Notes: generated from the letters alone by a model not told the origin. A DNA stretch of 35,911 nt from Metarhizobium sp964253915 (GCF_964253915.1 NZ_CAXUSG020000024.1:1-35911); one strand, 5' to 3'. Positions 16,899 through 25,238 are shown, counted from the stretch's first letter. A program made the numbers and translations.

Positions 16899-17648
16899 CT
16901 ACTGCGCCGGCGCTTTCACCGTGATCGTGCATCGCTGATCCTCGCCGGCCGTGCGCGCGGCCTCCCAACAAGCCGCTACCGCCTCCCTGTTCGTTTCAAG
17001 GAGCTGGTCGGCCGAGGCCACGCGCTGCCACGCTTCCGGGCTGCCGAACGCCATGAGGCTCATACCGGCCTGCCACGGCCTTTCGCCCATGACGACGCTG
17101 GCGACACGCGGCGCGGCCGAGAACGGCAACAGGCGCGGAAGGAACAACATCACCAGCGCGCCGGCGAGCAGGCCGACCGCGAAAGCGGCGACAAGCCACC
17201 AATCTTGCCGGCTACGCTCCCGCGCGCCGGCGACGTGCGCCGAAAGATTGCGGCCGGCGCGCTCGAGGTCGGACGCCTGCCGCTCGAGCTGTTGCGCGGC
17301 GGTGCGTATCAGGGCCTCGCCGCTGCGCTCGAGGAGCGCCGCATAGTGCGTCGCGCCCTGCCGGAGAATAGGCGATTGCTCTACGCCGTGCATCCGCTCC
17401 GCAACAGTGTCGAGCGCCTGCACGAGCTGGGCGAGCTGGGGCTTGTAGTCCTGCGCCGGCTCGATCTTTTCGAGCTGGTCGAAAGCCGCTTCCAGCCCAC
17501 GCCGCATCACGGTCATTTCCGCGCCGATCTGCGCGCCCTGCGTCTCGATCGTGCGCCGGAGCGCATCGAACGCGGCGGCCGGGTCGCCGGCGTCCTCGTC
17601 CAGTGCTTGCCGTGCGATTCCTTCCCTGTCGTCGTCCAGCTCCGTCAT
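16899..17648 (-). CDS. DUF6118-like membrane protein of the traA operon
   Basis: A 249-aa protein of unknown function. The N-terminal 140 residues are strongly charged and probably coiled-coil (QQLERQASDLERAGRNL). A single membrane segment follows (WWLVAAFAVGLLAGALVMLFL, near residue 150-172) and a short C-terminal domain with two cysteines (AACWEAARTAGEDQRC). Proteins of this shape are common directly downstream of Ti-type traA relaxase genes in alphaproteobacterial plasmids (DUF6118). It starts 11 bases after the traA stop on the same strand. A role in relaxosome or membrane anchoring is a guess from topology and location. Confidence 0.75.
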   Translation of the reverse strand: MTELDDDREGIARQALDEDAGDPAAAFDALRRTIETQGAQIGAEMTVMRRGLEAAFDQLEKIEPAQDYKPQLAQLVQALDTVAERMHGVEQSPILRQGATHYAALLERSGEALIRTAAQQLERQASDLERAGRNLSAHVAGARERSRQDWWLVAAFAVGLLAGALVMLFLPRLLPFSAAPRVASVVMGERPWQAGMSLMAFGSPEAWQRVASADQLLETNREAVAACWEAARTAGEDQRCTITVKAPAQ

Positions 17649-17659
17649 ATTCTCCGTGC

Positions 17660-20600
17660 CTACCTTCCCAAACCGATGCCCCGGCTAATCTGCCGGCTGC
17701 GTGACATTTCTTCTTGTAGCTGATGGGCGATGCTCTGCCCCCGGCGAAGCTCCTGCCCGATTCCAAGCTCCTGCCGGCGATTGCGCAGGATGGAATCTAC
17801 CTGCGGGTCACGTTCGAGGCTCTTGGTCAGGCCGTTCATCTGGCTTTCGACCTTGGCGCGGGCATCGTCGTGCTGCCAGCCGCGAAGCTCCCGGCGCTGG
17901 CCCTGTAGTTCCTGCCAGCGTTCAACAAACCGCTCGGCCCTGACATTCGGGTCTTGCAGCGCGGCGTTTTCGCGCTTCATCCCGTCGATCACCTGCGCGA
18001 CACGCTCCCGGCCGGAAAGCTCGGTCATGGCGCGCGCCGTCGCCGGGTCGTTTTGCAGGGTCGAACGCATCAAATCTTTCATGCCGTCGCGCACCTGGTC
18101 GAGCTGCTGGCCGGCATCGCCCATTTCCTGCCGCTGCATGTCGAGGACCGGCAGGCCCTCGCGCCGGTGCTGGTCGATCGACTGATAGGCCCGCGAATAG
18201 CGGTCAACGGCCTGCTCAAGCGGCGACTGCCCCCGCGCCCGCTCGGCCAGCCGGTCGGGCGCCGGCGCCTGCCGCAAGCTCCCTTCCCTTTCCGGCCGTC
18301 GCTGCATCCGCGATGCCTCGCCGCGCTCCTGTGAGGGCGCAGGGCGTGCATTGAGCTTGAGGCCGGCGAACATACCGCGCCGCTGCTTCTCGGCCTGCTG
18401 CGGCCGTTTCTGGTCGATCTGCGGGCCGTCCTCGCCGGCGCGGTCTGGCTCGCGGCTCTCGGCCGCCGCGCCGCGCCCGAGTTTCAGGCCCTCGAACGGA
18501 TTGCGGCGCTGCTGTCGATCGCTGGCGAGATCTTCGCGCGGATCTGCACGAAGATCCTGCGCGAGATCCGCGCCGACTTTTTGCGAGGATCTCCGCTCAA
18601 GGGCGTGATCCCCGGCCGTCGACTCCCGTTCCGCACGTAGCCCGGCGCGCTCGGCCGGAATCTCGATCTCGCTGCGGACGCCCATTTGCTCCGCGATCCC
18701 GCGCCGCTCGGCAAAGTCGCGGGTATAGTCGAGCGTCGTTTCCTTCACGCCCGACCGGGACAGGCGGCGTTCTAGCTGGCTATAGGCCAGCTCGCCGGCG
18801 TCCTGAACCTTCCATGTGTTGCGGTGCGTCTGCGTCCCATCGGGCAAGGTGACGGGGGTGGAACCCTCATGCTGTAGGCCGATCTTCTCCCCGATCTCCG
18901 GCGCGGCCTCCTTCATGGCCCGCTCTAGATCGACGCCCCATAGGGTGCGCTGCTCGCCCTTGTCGTTTTCCAGCGTCACGAAATAGCTGTCGGACTTCTG
19001 CGGGTCATGCTCGAAGGGCGCGGCCCCATGCTCGACCAGCCGGCCGGCATTGGTGAACTCGTCCTGTGCCGCGTAGAGCTGCACCCCGTCACGATGCCGG
19101 GTCATGGCGACATAGGTTAGATGCCGGTCCATCGTCCCCGACGCCATCACATAGGAGCGATCGACCGTCGCCCCCTGATTTTTGTGAATCGTCGTCGCAT
19201 AACCGTGGTCGATCGCCTGATAGTCGCCCATCGGCACGGAAACACTATCGCCGCCCCGGCCGTCGAGCTGCGCGACGATCCGGCCCGCCTCGACATGCTC
19301 GACCGTGCCTAGCATCCCGTTTTTCACGCCAAGGTCGCGGTTGTTCTCCAAGAACACGATGCGGTCGCCCGGCGCGAACTCCCTCTGCCCGGTATTGGTC
19401 TGGAAGGTCAGCGCCCGGCCCGGCCCTTCCCGCTCATGGGCGACGTCGCCCGGCGCAAGGCTGTCGTCGGCCACGCGCGCCAGCTCGCCCCGTGCCAAAA
19501 CACCCCGGTCCTGTAGCTCGGCCCGGATCGCGTCATTGATGGCGCGAACATCGGCCCGGCGATGCGCCATCGCAACCCGGGTGCCGTCCGGACGTTCATC
19601 GCGATCGGCAAGGTAGTCCCGCACGATCTGGCCGCGCGCGTCCTCGCCTGTCTCGGCAAAGCTGATATTGCCGTGATCCCGATAGGCCGCCAGCCCCTCG
19701 GCCGTCCGGTGCGTGGCGAAGTCAATGGAAGCGTCCCGCTGCCAGTCCACGCGCTGCCGGCGAATCTCCGACAGCTCGGCATGGCCGATTTCCTCCGTGA
19801 TCGCCCGGAACGGTGCGCCGGCCCCGATCGCCTGCAACTGCTCATGGTCGCCTACAAGGACGATCTTCGCCCCGCGCGCCTCGGCCTCGCCAACGAAGCG
19901 GGCGAGCTGGCGGCTCCCGACCATGCCCGCCTCGTCGATCACGAACACGTCGCCGCGGCCGATCGTGCCGCGGTCGTTCTCCCAACCGCGGGACCATGAT
20001 GCGAGGGTGCGGCTCTGGATGCCGGAACTTTCCTCCAAGCCCTCGGCCGCCTTCCCCGACAGGGCCGCGCCGTGGACCTGATAGCCTTCGGCCTCCCACG
20101 CCTCGCGCGCGGCCGCGAGCATGGTGGACTTGCCAGCGCCGGCATAACCGACAACGGCCGCGATCCGCTCCGGCCCGGTGATATGCTCGATCGCCCGGCG
20201 CTGCTCGTCCGAAAGTCGCGCCGTCTCGATCTGGCGTTCACGTTCGCCGGCGTCCAGCTCGCCCCGCGCAACCTTCCCGGCCGTGTCATGGGAAACGCTC
20301 GACCGAATGGCGGCGTCTTGGGCATCTATCGCCCGCTCGACATGCCGGCGATCGACGCCATGACCATGAGCCGCGTGCATCCGCTGCGCGCTCTCGATCA
20401 TGCCGGATTCGATCTCGACCATTTCGCGGGTGGAATAGCGAGCAAGCTCGATCTCGCCCGTTGCCGGGTCCGCGCGCTCGGGCTGCAACTCGACCAGCGC
20501 CGGCGAGGCCATCACCTTCGCAAAGGCGCTCTGGAACTCCTGCGGGTCGTCGTTGATGTAGCGATGCAGCGCCCGCGCAACGTCGTGGCGATCGAACACG

Positions 20601-21400
20601 CTCTTTTCCCCGGTGATGAGGGTTAGAACCTGCTCGGGCTTCTCCCGGATCAGCTCGGCATTGCGCCGGGCCGCATCCTCGTCCAGCCGCGACCGCGACA
20701 CGTCGAGGCCGCGCCGTTCCATCTGCGAGGCATGGACGCCCATATGCTCGGTCGGCGCGATCTCAAGCCCGCGCTCCATGTGCGAACGATGGTCGATCCG
20801 AATATCAAGCCCGGCCATTGCAAGCCGCTCGTTGGCGATCCCCTCCCACCTCTGGCGAAGGTCGCGGAGCTGCATATCGGTCGTCGGCAGGTCGTGCGCC
20901 AGCAGCCATTTGTTTTCGCGCTCAAGATAGGTCTTGTCGCCTAGCCCGTTCTCCGTCACCTGCCGCGTGGTCATAAGGATATGGGCATGGTGATTGCGAA
21001 CGTCGCTCGCCTCGTGCGGTGCATGAATGGCGAAATCCACGGCCGCGCCGTAGCGGTCGGCCAGCTCCTGCGCCATCTCCCGCGCCGCCTCTAGCCGTTC
21101 CTCGGCCGAAAGCTCATGCGGCAAGGCAACCTCGAACTCGCGGGCAACGCGGGCATCCTTCCGCTTCTCGGCAAACTCGGCGGCGTTCCAGAGCGTCGAG
21201 CGATCCCGCGCCCAATCGGCGTTGACGCCTTCCGGCAAGACGATCTCGGCATGTTCGACGCCCTGCTTTGCCGTGTAGTCGTGCGTGATGCCGTCGCGCT
21301 CGTTGGTCAACTTCTCCCCGGCACGATAAGCCATAGAGGCGACGGCGCTACGGCCCTTCGCCCGCGAAACTGGCTTCATGCTGAAATGGTAGATCGCCAA
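17660..21400 (-). CDS. traA: Conjugative relaxase-helicase TraA (MOBQ, Ti-type)
   Basis: A 1246-aa bifunctional protein that nicks oriT and unwinds the strand to be transferred. The N-terminal MobA/MobL relaxase domain (about 1-220) has the catalytic Tyr25 in ASMAYRAGEK and the metal-binding histidines in NHHAHIL (137-140). The helicase part begins near residue 395, with Walker A GYAGAGKST (418-426), Walker B VFVIDE (485-490) and, later, HGYATTIHKNQGATVD and YVAMTRHRDGVQLY typical of RecD/TraI-like helicases. The last 350 residues are charged and low in complexity. Length is in the normal range for Ti-plasmid TraA. It is divergent from traD/traG across a 271-base region containing oriT. No mating-pair genes are present. 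Confidence 0.95.
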   Translation of the reverse strand: MAIYHFSMKPVSRAKGRSAVASMAYRAGEKLTNERDGITHDYTAKQGVEHAEIVLPEGVNADWARDRSTLWNAAEFAEKRKDARVAREFEVALPHELSAEERLEAAREMAQELADRYGAAVDFAIHAPHEASDVRNHHAHILMTTRQVTENGLGDKTYLERENKWLLAHDLPTTDMQLRDLRQRWEGIANERLAMAGLDIRIDHRSHMERGLEIAPTEHMGVHASQMERRGLDVSRSRLDEDAARRNAELIREKPEQVLTLITGEKSVFDRHDVARALHRYINDDPQEFQSAFAKVMASPALVELQPERADPATGEIELARYSTREMVEIESGMIESAQRMHAAHGHGVDRRHVERAIDAQDAAIRSSVSHDTAGKVARGELDAGERERQIETARLSDEQRRAIEHITGPERIAAVVGYAGAGKSTMLAAAREAWEAEGYQVHGAALSGKAAEGLEESSGIQSRTLASWSRGWENDRGTIGRGDVFVIDEAGMVGSRQLARFVGEAEARGAKIVLVGDHEQLQAIGAGAPFRAITEEIGHAELSEIRRQRVDWQRDASIDFATHRTAEGLAAYRDHGNISFAETGEDARGQIVRDYLADRDERPDGTRVAMAHRRADVRAINDAIRAELQDRGVLARGELARVADDSLAPGDVAHEREGPGRALTFQTNTGQREFAPGDRIVFLENNRDLGVKNGMLGTVEHVEAGRIVAQLDGRGGDSVSVPMGDYQAIDHGYATTIHKNQGATVDRSYVMASGTMDRHLTYVAMTRHRDGVQLYAAQDEFTNAGRLVEHGAAPFEHDPQKSDSYFVTLENDKGEQRTLWGVDLERAMKEAAPEIGEKIGLQHEGSTPVTLPDGTQTHRNTWKVQDAGELAYSQLERRLSRSGVKETTLDYTRDFAERRGIAEQMGVRSEIEIPAERAGLRAERESTAGDHALERRSSQKVGADLAQDLRADPREDLASDRQQRRNPFEGLKLGRGAAAESREPDRAGEDGPQIDQKRPQQAEKQRRGMFAGLKLNARPAPSQERGEASRMQRRPEREGSLRQAPAPDRLAERARGQSPLEQAVDRYSRAYQSIDQHRREGLPVLDMQRQEMGDAGQQLDQVRDGMKDLMRSTLQNDPATARAMTELSGRERVAQVIDGMKRENAALQDPNVRAERFVERWQELQGQRRELRGWQHDDARAKVESQMNGLTKSLERDPQVDSILRNRRQELGIGQELRRGQSIAHQLQEEMSRSRQISRGIGLGR

Positions 21401-21432
21401 CCCGTTGCCTCGATCCCGTTTCCGCCTTTCCC

Positions 21433-21488
21433 GTCAGCTTTCTAGCTGACAGCGCGCTGAGTTACGCAGTAACTCGTAAGTGCGCCCT
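21433..21488 (+). other. oriT: Origin of transfer (oriT), IncQ/RSF1010-like nic region
   Basis: The core TAAGTGCGCCCT (21477-21488) is the nic sequence of the RSF1010/IncQ oriT, recognised by MOBQ relaxases; the nick would fall between 21484 and 21485 by analogy. Immediately 5' is a hairpin with arms AGTTA and TAACT (21460-21474), in the position of the IncQ relaxase-binding inverted repeat. A second dyad, GTCAGCT (21433-21439)/AGCTGAC (21444-21450), precedes it. The site lies between the divergent traA and traD genes, as expected. The remainder of 21401-21671 shows no gene. Confidence 0.88.
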
Positions 21489-21671
21489 TCTCAACTCAAT
21501 CGCTCCGCTCTTTCGTCGCTCGGTGTGGCGCTTGCGGCAAGGTCGATGCGATGAACTGAGGCCCGGATTGTGCTGCAAAACCGTCGAAAACTCAAGCTCA
21601 ACGGGCAAACGCTGGAAAAGGCAGCCGGGAATGATAGTCTAGGCGAACGACCGGAAAAGGAGATTTGAAGA

Positions 21672-21974
21672 ATGGCGCGCAAAACGATCGAACAACGCTT
21701 GGCCGAACTGGATGCGCAGCGCGCCACGCTCAAGGCCCGTCTGTCGAAGCAGGAACGCGCCAACGACACGCGCCGCAAGGTGCTGCTCGGCGCGCTCATC
21801 CTGCATCGCCTCGAAAACGGCCACGATGAAATCTCGCGCGCCCTGCCCGACTGGCTGCGCCGTGAGCTGCCCGACTTCCTGACGCGCCACGGTGACAAGG
21901 AACTGTTTGCCGACCTGATCGGCAACGCGCCGGCCGCCGAGACGACAGACAGCGCCGGGGGGACCGCCGCATGA
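21672..21974 (+). CDS. traD: Conjugal transfer protein TraD (Ti-type, relaxosome accessory)
   Basis: A 100-aa, highly charged, helical protein starting MARKTIEQRLAELDAQRATL, with the conserved RRKVLLGALILHRLE stretch found in TraD/MobC-like relaxosome proteins of Ti-type mobilization regions. GGAG lies upstream of the ATG (near 21660). It overlaps traG by ATGA (21971-21974), so the two are translationally coupled. It is likely to bind oriT with TraA. Not homologous to F-plasmid TraD. Confidence 0.85.
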   Translation: MARKTIEQRLAELDAQRATLKARLSKQERANDTRRKVLLGALILHRLENGHDEISRALPDWLRRELPDFLTRHGDKELFADLIGNAPAAETTDSAGGTAA

Positions 21975-23635
21975 GTCAGGCGAGACTTGCATGGGGTGCG
22001 TTCAAGAACATGATGCGGCAGGCCGCGCGTGATCCGCTATGGGCGTTCGTCGCTCTGCTCGCCGCACCTTTCCGCATCTGGAAACCGCTTCTCGGGCTTC
22101 TGTTCCTCCTTGTTATCGTCCTGTTCGTCGTCGGCTTCGGCGGCCGCTTCGCTCTCGAACAAATCGGCTTTCGCGTCGGCTCGGTTCCGGTTCTCCTGCT
22201 CGATCTCGTCACGCTGCTGGTGCTGCTGGCGCTCGCTTTCCGCTTCCTCACCAATCCGCTGATTATCCACTTCGGGGATATGGACGGCGAAACCCACGGC
22301 TCGGCCCGCTTCGCCACTGACAAGGAAACCGCCGCCCTCGCCCGCGCCGATTCCGGCCTGCTGATCGGCCGTGACGGCAAGACCGGGAAGCTCCTGCGCT
22401 ATGACGGCCCGGCCCATCTGCTGACGATGGCTCCGACCAGAACCGGCAAGGGGGTGGGAACCATCATCCCGAATCTGCTCACCGCCGACCGCTCCGTGAT
22501 CTGCATCGACCCCAAGGGCGAGAACGCGAAAATTGCCGGCCGCGCCCGCCAGCAATTCGGCCCGGTCCACGTCCTCGACCCCTTCGGCGTCACCGGCCAG
22601 CCCTCGGCCGCCTTCAATCCGCTGGAAGGGCTCGACCCGGCCGGCCTCGATGTCGCGGAAGATGCAAGCACCCTTGCCGACGCCCTCGTGTTCGATGAAC
22701 CGGGCATGGCCGGCGAAACGCATTGGAACGAGGAAGCCAAGGCGCTTATTGCCGGCCTGATCCTCCATATTGCCGCCACCGGGCCGCGCGACAGGCGAAA
22801 CCTCGCCACCCTGCGCGAATATCTCACCCTCGCCCCTGAAGCCTTCGCCGCGCTCCTGAAGGACATGCAGGCGTCAACGGCCGCCTCCGGCCTGATCGCC
22901 CGCGCCGCAAACCGCCACCTCGGCAAATCCGACCGCGAGGCGGCCGGCGTCCTCTCGGCCGCGCAGCGCCATACCCATTTCCTCGACTCGCCGCGCATGG
23001 TCGCGGTCCTCGGCCGATCCGATTTCCGCTTTGCCGATCTCAAGCGCCGCAACGTCTCGGTGTTCCTCGTCCTGCCGCCCGATCGCCTCGCCACCTATTC
23101 CCGCTGGCTGCGCCTGCTCGTCGCCCAAAGCCTCACCGACATGGCCCGCGATCCCGCCAAGCCGGCCGTGCCGGTCCTCTATCTGCTGGATGAATTCGCC
23201 GCCCTCGGCCATCTGGCTCCCGTCGAGCGCGCAATGGGCCTCATGGCCGGCTACGGCGTCCAGCTCTGGCCCATCCTGCAAGACGTTCACCAGCTCCGCG
23301 CCACCTATGGGCAGCGGGCCGGAACCTTCCTGTCAAACGCCGGCGTCCTACAGGTGTTCGGCGTCAACGATCACGACAGCGCCCGGCTTGTCTCCGATCT
23401 GCTCGGGCAGGAAACCGTTGTGTTCCAGACCATGAGCCGCGCGCTCGATTCCGACAAATCCGGCATTTCCTACGGCGAGCAACACACGGCCCGCTCGCTG
23501 CTCACCCCGGATGAGGTCCGCAACCTGCCGCAGCATGTCGAATTGCTGTTCCTCGCCGGGCAACGGCCGATCGTCGCCGGCAAGCTCGCCTATTATGCCG
23601 ATCCCGAGTTCCGGGGGCTGTATGACGCTGCCTGA
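21971..23635 (+). CDS. traG: Type IV coupling protein TraG (VirD4/TraG family)
   Basis: A 554-aa inner-membrane ATPase that connects the relaxosome to a type IV secretion channel. Two hydrophobic segments lie at about residues 38-60 and 70-98. Walker A is APTRTGKG (154-161), ICIDPKGEN follows, and Walker B is VLYLLDEFAALG (402-413). The sequence YGVQLWPILQDVHQLRATYG is the usual post-Walker-B stretch. It is somewhat shorter than Ti-plasmid TraG. With no VirB/Trb genes in the window, it must dock to a channel encoded elsewhere in the cell. It is downstream of and coupled to traD. Confidence 0.94.
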   Translation: MSQARLAWGAFKNMMRQAARDPLWAFVALLAAPFRIWKPLLGLLFLLVIVLFVVGFGGRFALEQIGFRVGSVPVLLLDLVTLLVLLALAFRFLTNPLIIHFGDMDGETHGSARFATDKETAALARADSGLLIGRDGKTGKLLRYDGPAHLLTMAPTRTGKGVGTIIPNLLTADRSVICIDPKGENAKIAGRARQQFGPVHVLDPFGVTGQPSAAFNPLEGLDPAGLDVAEDASTLADALVFDEPGMAGETHWNEEAKALIAGLILHIAATGPRDRRNLATLREYLTLAPEAFAALLKDMQASTAASGLIARAANRHLGKSDREAAGVLSAAQRHTHFLDSPRMVAVLGRSDFRFADLKRRNVSVFLVLPPDRLATYSRWLRLLVAQSLTDMARDPAKPAVPVLYLLDEFAALGHLAPVERAMGLMAGYGVQLWPILQDVHQLRATYGQRAGTFLSNAGVLQVFGVNDHDSARLVSDLLGQETVVFQTMSRALDSDKSGISYGEQHTARSLLTPDEVRNLPQHVELLFLAGQRPIVAGKLAYYADPEFRGLYDAA

Positions 23636-23810
23636 CGTGACAAGAAACGGACCCGGCGATAGCGCCGGGACTTTGTTACGAACGGCCCTCCGGCTCTCTA
23701 CGGCGCTATTGGGGGCGCGTTCGCCGCCGGGCCGGCGCGGCTTACGCCGCGATCCACCCGCCGACCTGGTGCAAGCTCTATTCAGGGAAACACCACGGCC
23801 GCGACGGTAG

Positions 23811-23862
23811 CCCCCCGGCCGTCCCGCTCTCATCATCTAGGGCCGTAGGGACGGCCGGGGGG
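23811..23862. terminator. Perfect 15-bp stem between convergent traG and partition genes
   Basis: CCCCCCGGCCGTCCC (23811-23825) pairs perfectly with GGGACGGCCGGGGGG (23848-23862) around a 22-base loop. It lies in the 270-base gap between the traG stop and the stop of the opposite-strand RHH gene, so a bidirectional transcription block is plausible; there is no T tract. The rest of 23636-23810 shows nothing recognisable. Confidence 0.45.
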
Positions 23863-23872
23863 CGGGTCATAC

Positions 23873-23912
23873 GCGTAAGCATTAGCGTATTTAGCTATTT
23901 ACGTATCAACGT
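23873..23912. repeat. 8-bp phased array A (5 units)
   Basis: Five consecutive 8-base units start at 23873, 23881, 23889, 23897 and 23905. Four end in GCGT, AGCT, ACGT and ACGT (for example ATTAGCGT and ATCAACGT); the first ends in AAGC. The array overlaps the stop codon of the RHH gene (23906-23908). Its last three units are nearly the same as those of array B. Confidence 0.7.
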
Positions 23913-24202
23913 GCATAAGGCTCGATCGGCGGCAATCCGTGCTGCGCCAGAACCGCCGAAAGCCCGGCCTCGGCCATCGCCTGAATTGTCGTTCCCTCTG
24001 CATCCGCGAGCTGGCGAAGGCGCTGCCAGTCCGATCGCCGGACCTTGACCGTAAGCGCAACAGTCTCGCCCCCTCCCCTCTTTCGCCTCGGCGTCGGGAT
24101 TTCCACGGCCGGCCGCTCGTCCTCGATCGCTGCAAGGCTGGTGGCTTCCGCGCCGGCCTTGGGGCGGGTGAAGGCCGCGAGGCCGGTTGCTTTCTTTGCC
24201 AT
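23906..24202 (-). CDS. Small ribbon-helix-helix-like protein, candidate ParB/centromere-binding partner of ParA
   Basis: A 98-aa basic protein. The first 45 residues look disordered (MAKKATGLAAFTRPKAGAEA). The C-terminal half reads TVALTVKVRRSDWQRLRQLA then DAEGTTIQAMAEAGLSAVLA, a beta strand and two helices as in ribbon-helix-helix DNA-binding proteins. AAGGAG lies 7 bases before the ATG. It is directly downstream of parA on the same strand. This matches type Ib partition systems, in which a small RHH protein binds a repeat-array centromere and its flexible N-terminus stimulates ParA. Phased 8-bp arrays lie on both sides of it. The function is inferred from fold and context, not from close homology. 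Confidence 0.65.
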   Translation of the reverse strand: MAKKATGLAAFTRPKAGAEATSLAAIEDERPAVEIPTPRRKRGGGETVALTVKVRRSDWQRLRQLADAEGTTIQAMAEAGLSAVLAQHGLPPIEPYAR

Positions 24203-24216
24203 AGGTTCCGCTCCTT

Positions 24217-24256
24217 CAATACGCTCTTACGTATTTAGCTATTTACGTTCTAACGT
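24217..24256. repeat. 8-bp phased array B (5 units)
   Basis: Units start at 24217, 24225, 24233, 24241 and 24249 and end in ACGC, ACGT, AGCT, ACGT and ACGT (for example TCTTACGT, ATTTACGT). The array lies between the RHH gene and parA and contains the parA stop codon (24239-24241). Units 3 and 4 are identical to units 3 and 4 of array A. Confidence 0.72.
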
Positions 24257-24862
24257 GTCCTTGATCCACGCCCACAAAGCCCGGATTTCCTCCGCTGCTT
24301 TCCCTTCGGCCTCGAACTCCGTCACGGCGCTGCCGGTCGTGACGGCGCGGGCAAACGCGCGCCGGTCGGTAATCTCGCCGGGAACGATCGGCAGTCCGTA
24401 GGCTTCCAACGCCGCGCGCGTCTCCCCGATCTCGGGCGCACGGAACGGGCAGGCGGACAGGACGAACGCGCCGCGCACCTTCGCGGCCACCACGATCTCG
24501 ACGGCGGCCGGGACGGCAGCGAGGTCAAACGCGGACGGTCGGACCGGAATCAAGACCAGCTCCGACCTTCGGGCGATCTGGCCGGCCGCCGGGGCGGCAT
24601 GGGGCGGGGCGTCCACTACGGCCAAGGTCATGCCCTCGCCCTCGGCCGCCCTAAGCGCGGCGTCCAGCTCCCCGGCCTGTGCCGTGGCGACGATCGGCGT
24701 TCCGGCTTCCCGCGCGTTCGCCCATGCGGTCGCGCTCTCCTGTGGGTCCGCGTCGATGACGCAAACCCGTTCGCCGGTCGCCTCGGCCGCCACGGCGGTA
24801 TGAACCGAAAGCGTGGTTTTTCCGCTCCCGCCCTTCTGGCTCAAAAACGCAATGACGTTCAT
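24239..24862 (-). CDS. parA: ParA-type partition ATPase (small, type Ib-like)
   Basis: A 207-aa deviant-Walker ATPase. It has KGGSGKTT at residues 10-17, with the signature lysine at the start of the P-loop, then CVIDADPQES around residue 35 and AVVDAPPH as the later Walker B-type segment. There is no N-terminal helix-turn-helix, so it is a short ParA that should not bind DNA specifically. It is expected to move plasmid copies through nucleoid-bound ParA gradients, stimulated by a small centromere-binding protein, here probably the gene just downstream. AAGGA lies about 7 bases before the ATG. Repeat array C covers its start and upstream region. Confidence 0.9.
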   Translation of the reverse strand: MNVIAFLSQKGGSGKTTLSVHTAVAAEATGERVCVIDADPQESATAWANAREAGTPIVATAQAGELDAALRAAEGEGMTLAVVDAPPHAAPAAGQIARRSELVLIPVRPSAFDLAAVPAAVEIVVAAKVRGAFVLSACPFRAPEIGETRAALEAYGLPIVPGEITDRRAFARAVTTGSAVTEFEAEGKAAEEIRALWAWIKDTLERK

Positions 24863-24930
24863 GCGTTAATCCTTCTTTGCGTGAATACGTATTCAAGAAT
24901 ATAGCTAGAGACGTTACTACGTCTTTAAGC
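24843..24930. repeat. 8-bp phased array C (11 positions) at the parA start
   Basis: This is the longest array. Eleven 8-base positions in one register run from 24843 to 24930. Units such as AATGACGT (24851), TCATGCGT (24859), CTTTGCGT (24875), GAATACGT (24883), AGAGACGT (24907) and TACTACGT (24915) keep the CGT core; the units at 24843 and 24899 end in CGC and GCT; those at 24867, 24891 and 24923 are degenerate. It covers the parA start codon, its ribosome-binding site and the end of the parE-like gene, so it could act both as operator and as centromere. Confidence 0.7.
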
Positions 24931-25238
24931 TAGTGCGGCCATTCCTCGGGTTGCCAATCCAGCGACGTGTGGATGACGCGCACGATCACAACGCTTTCCC
25001 GGCCCGCCATATCCCGCAGCTCATAAGCGATGATATAGGGCAGGCGCGCGACGGACTTCTCGTAGGTTCCTGTCACGCGACCGGGCCGGCCCGTTGCCAT
25101 GTCCCCAAGGGCCTTGCCCGCGTCTCGAATCCGATCCGCAACCCGCGTGGCGGCAGGCGGGCTATCTTTGGCGATGTGCTTAACCTGCACCTTGATGTCG
25201 TCCAGCGCCTCGCGGGACCATGTGACCGACCGCTTCAC
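24930..25238 (-). CDS. ParE/RelE-superfamily toxin
   Basis: A 102-aa protein matching the ParE toxin fold: MKRSVTWSREALDDIKVQVKH start, a basic middle with GKALGDMATGRPGRV, then YIIAYELRD and the C-terminal VIVRVIHTSLDWQPEEWP, typical of ParE/RelE toxins. It begins inside the last codons of the antitoxin gene (ATGA overlap at 25235-25238), a coupled toxin-antitoxin operon. ParE toxins poison gyrase and RelE toxins cleave mRNA; the sequence looks closer to ParE but the target is not certain. It should stabilise the plasmid by killing or arresting cells that lose it. Confidence 0.88.
   Translation of the reverse strand: MKRSVTWSREALDDIKVQVKHIAKDSPPAATRVADRIRDAGKALGDMATGRPGRVTGTYEKSVARLPYIIAYELRDMAGRESVVIVRVIHTSLDWQPEEWPH

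Noticed and set aside
18000..21200. Several long open frames opposite traA
   Set aside because: They mirror the GC-rich codon pattern of traA, have no recognisable domains and no ribosome-binding sites.
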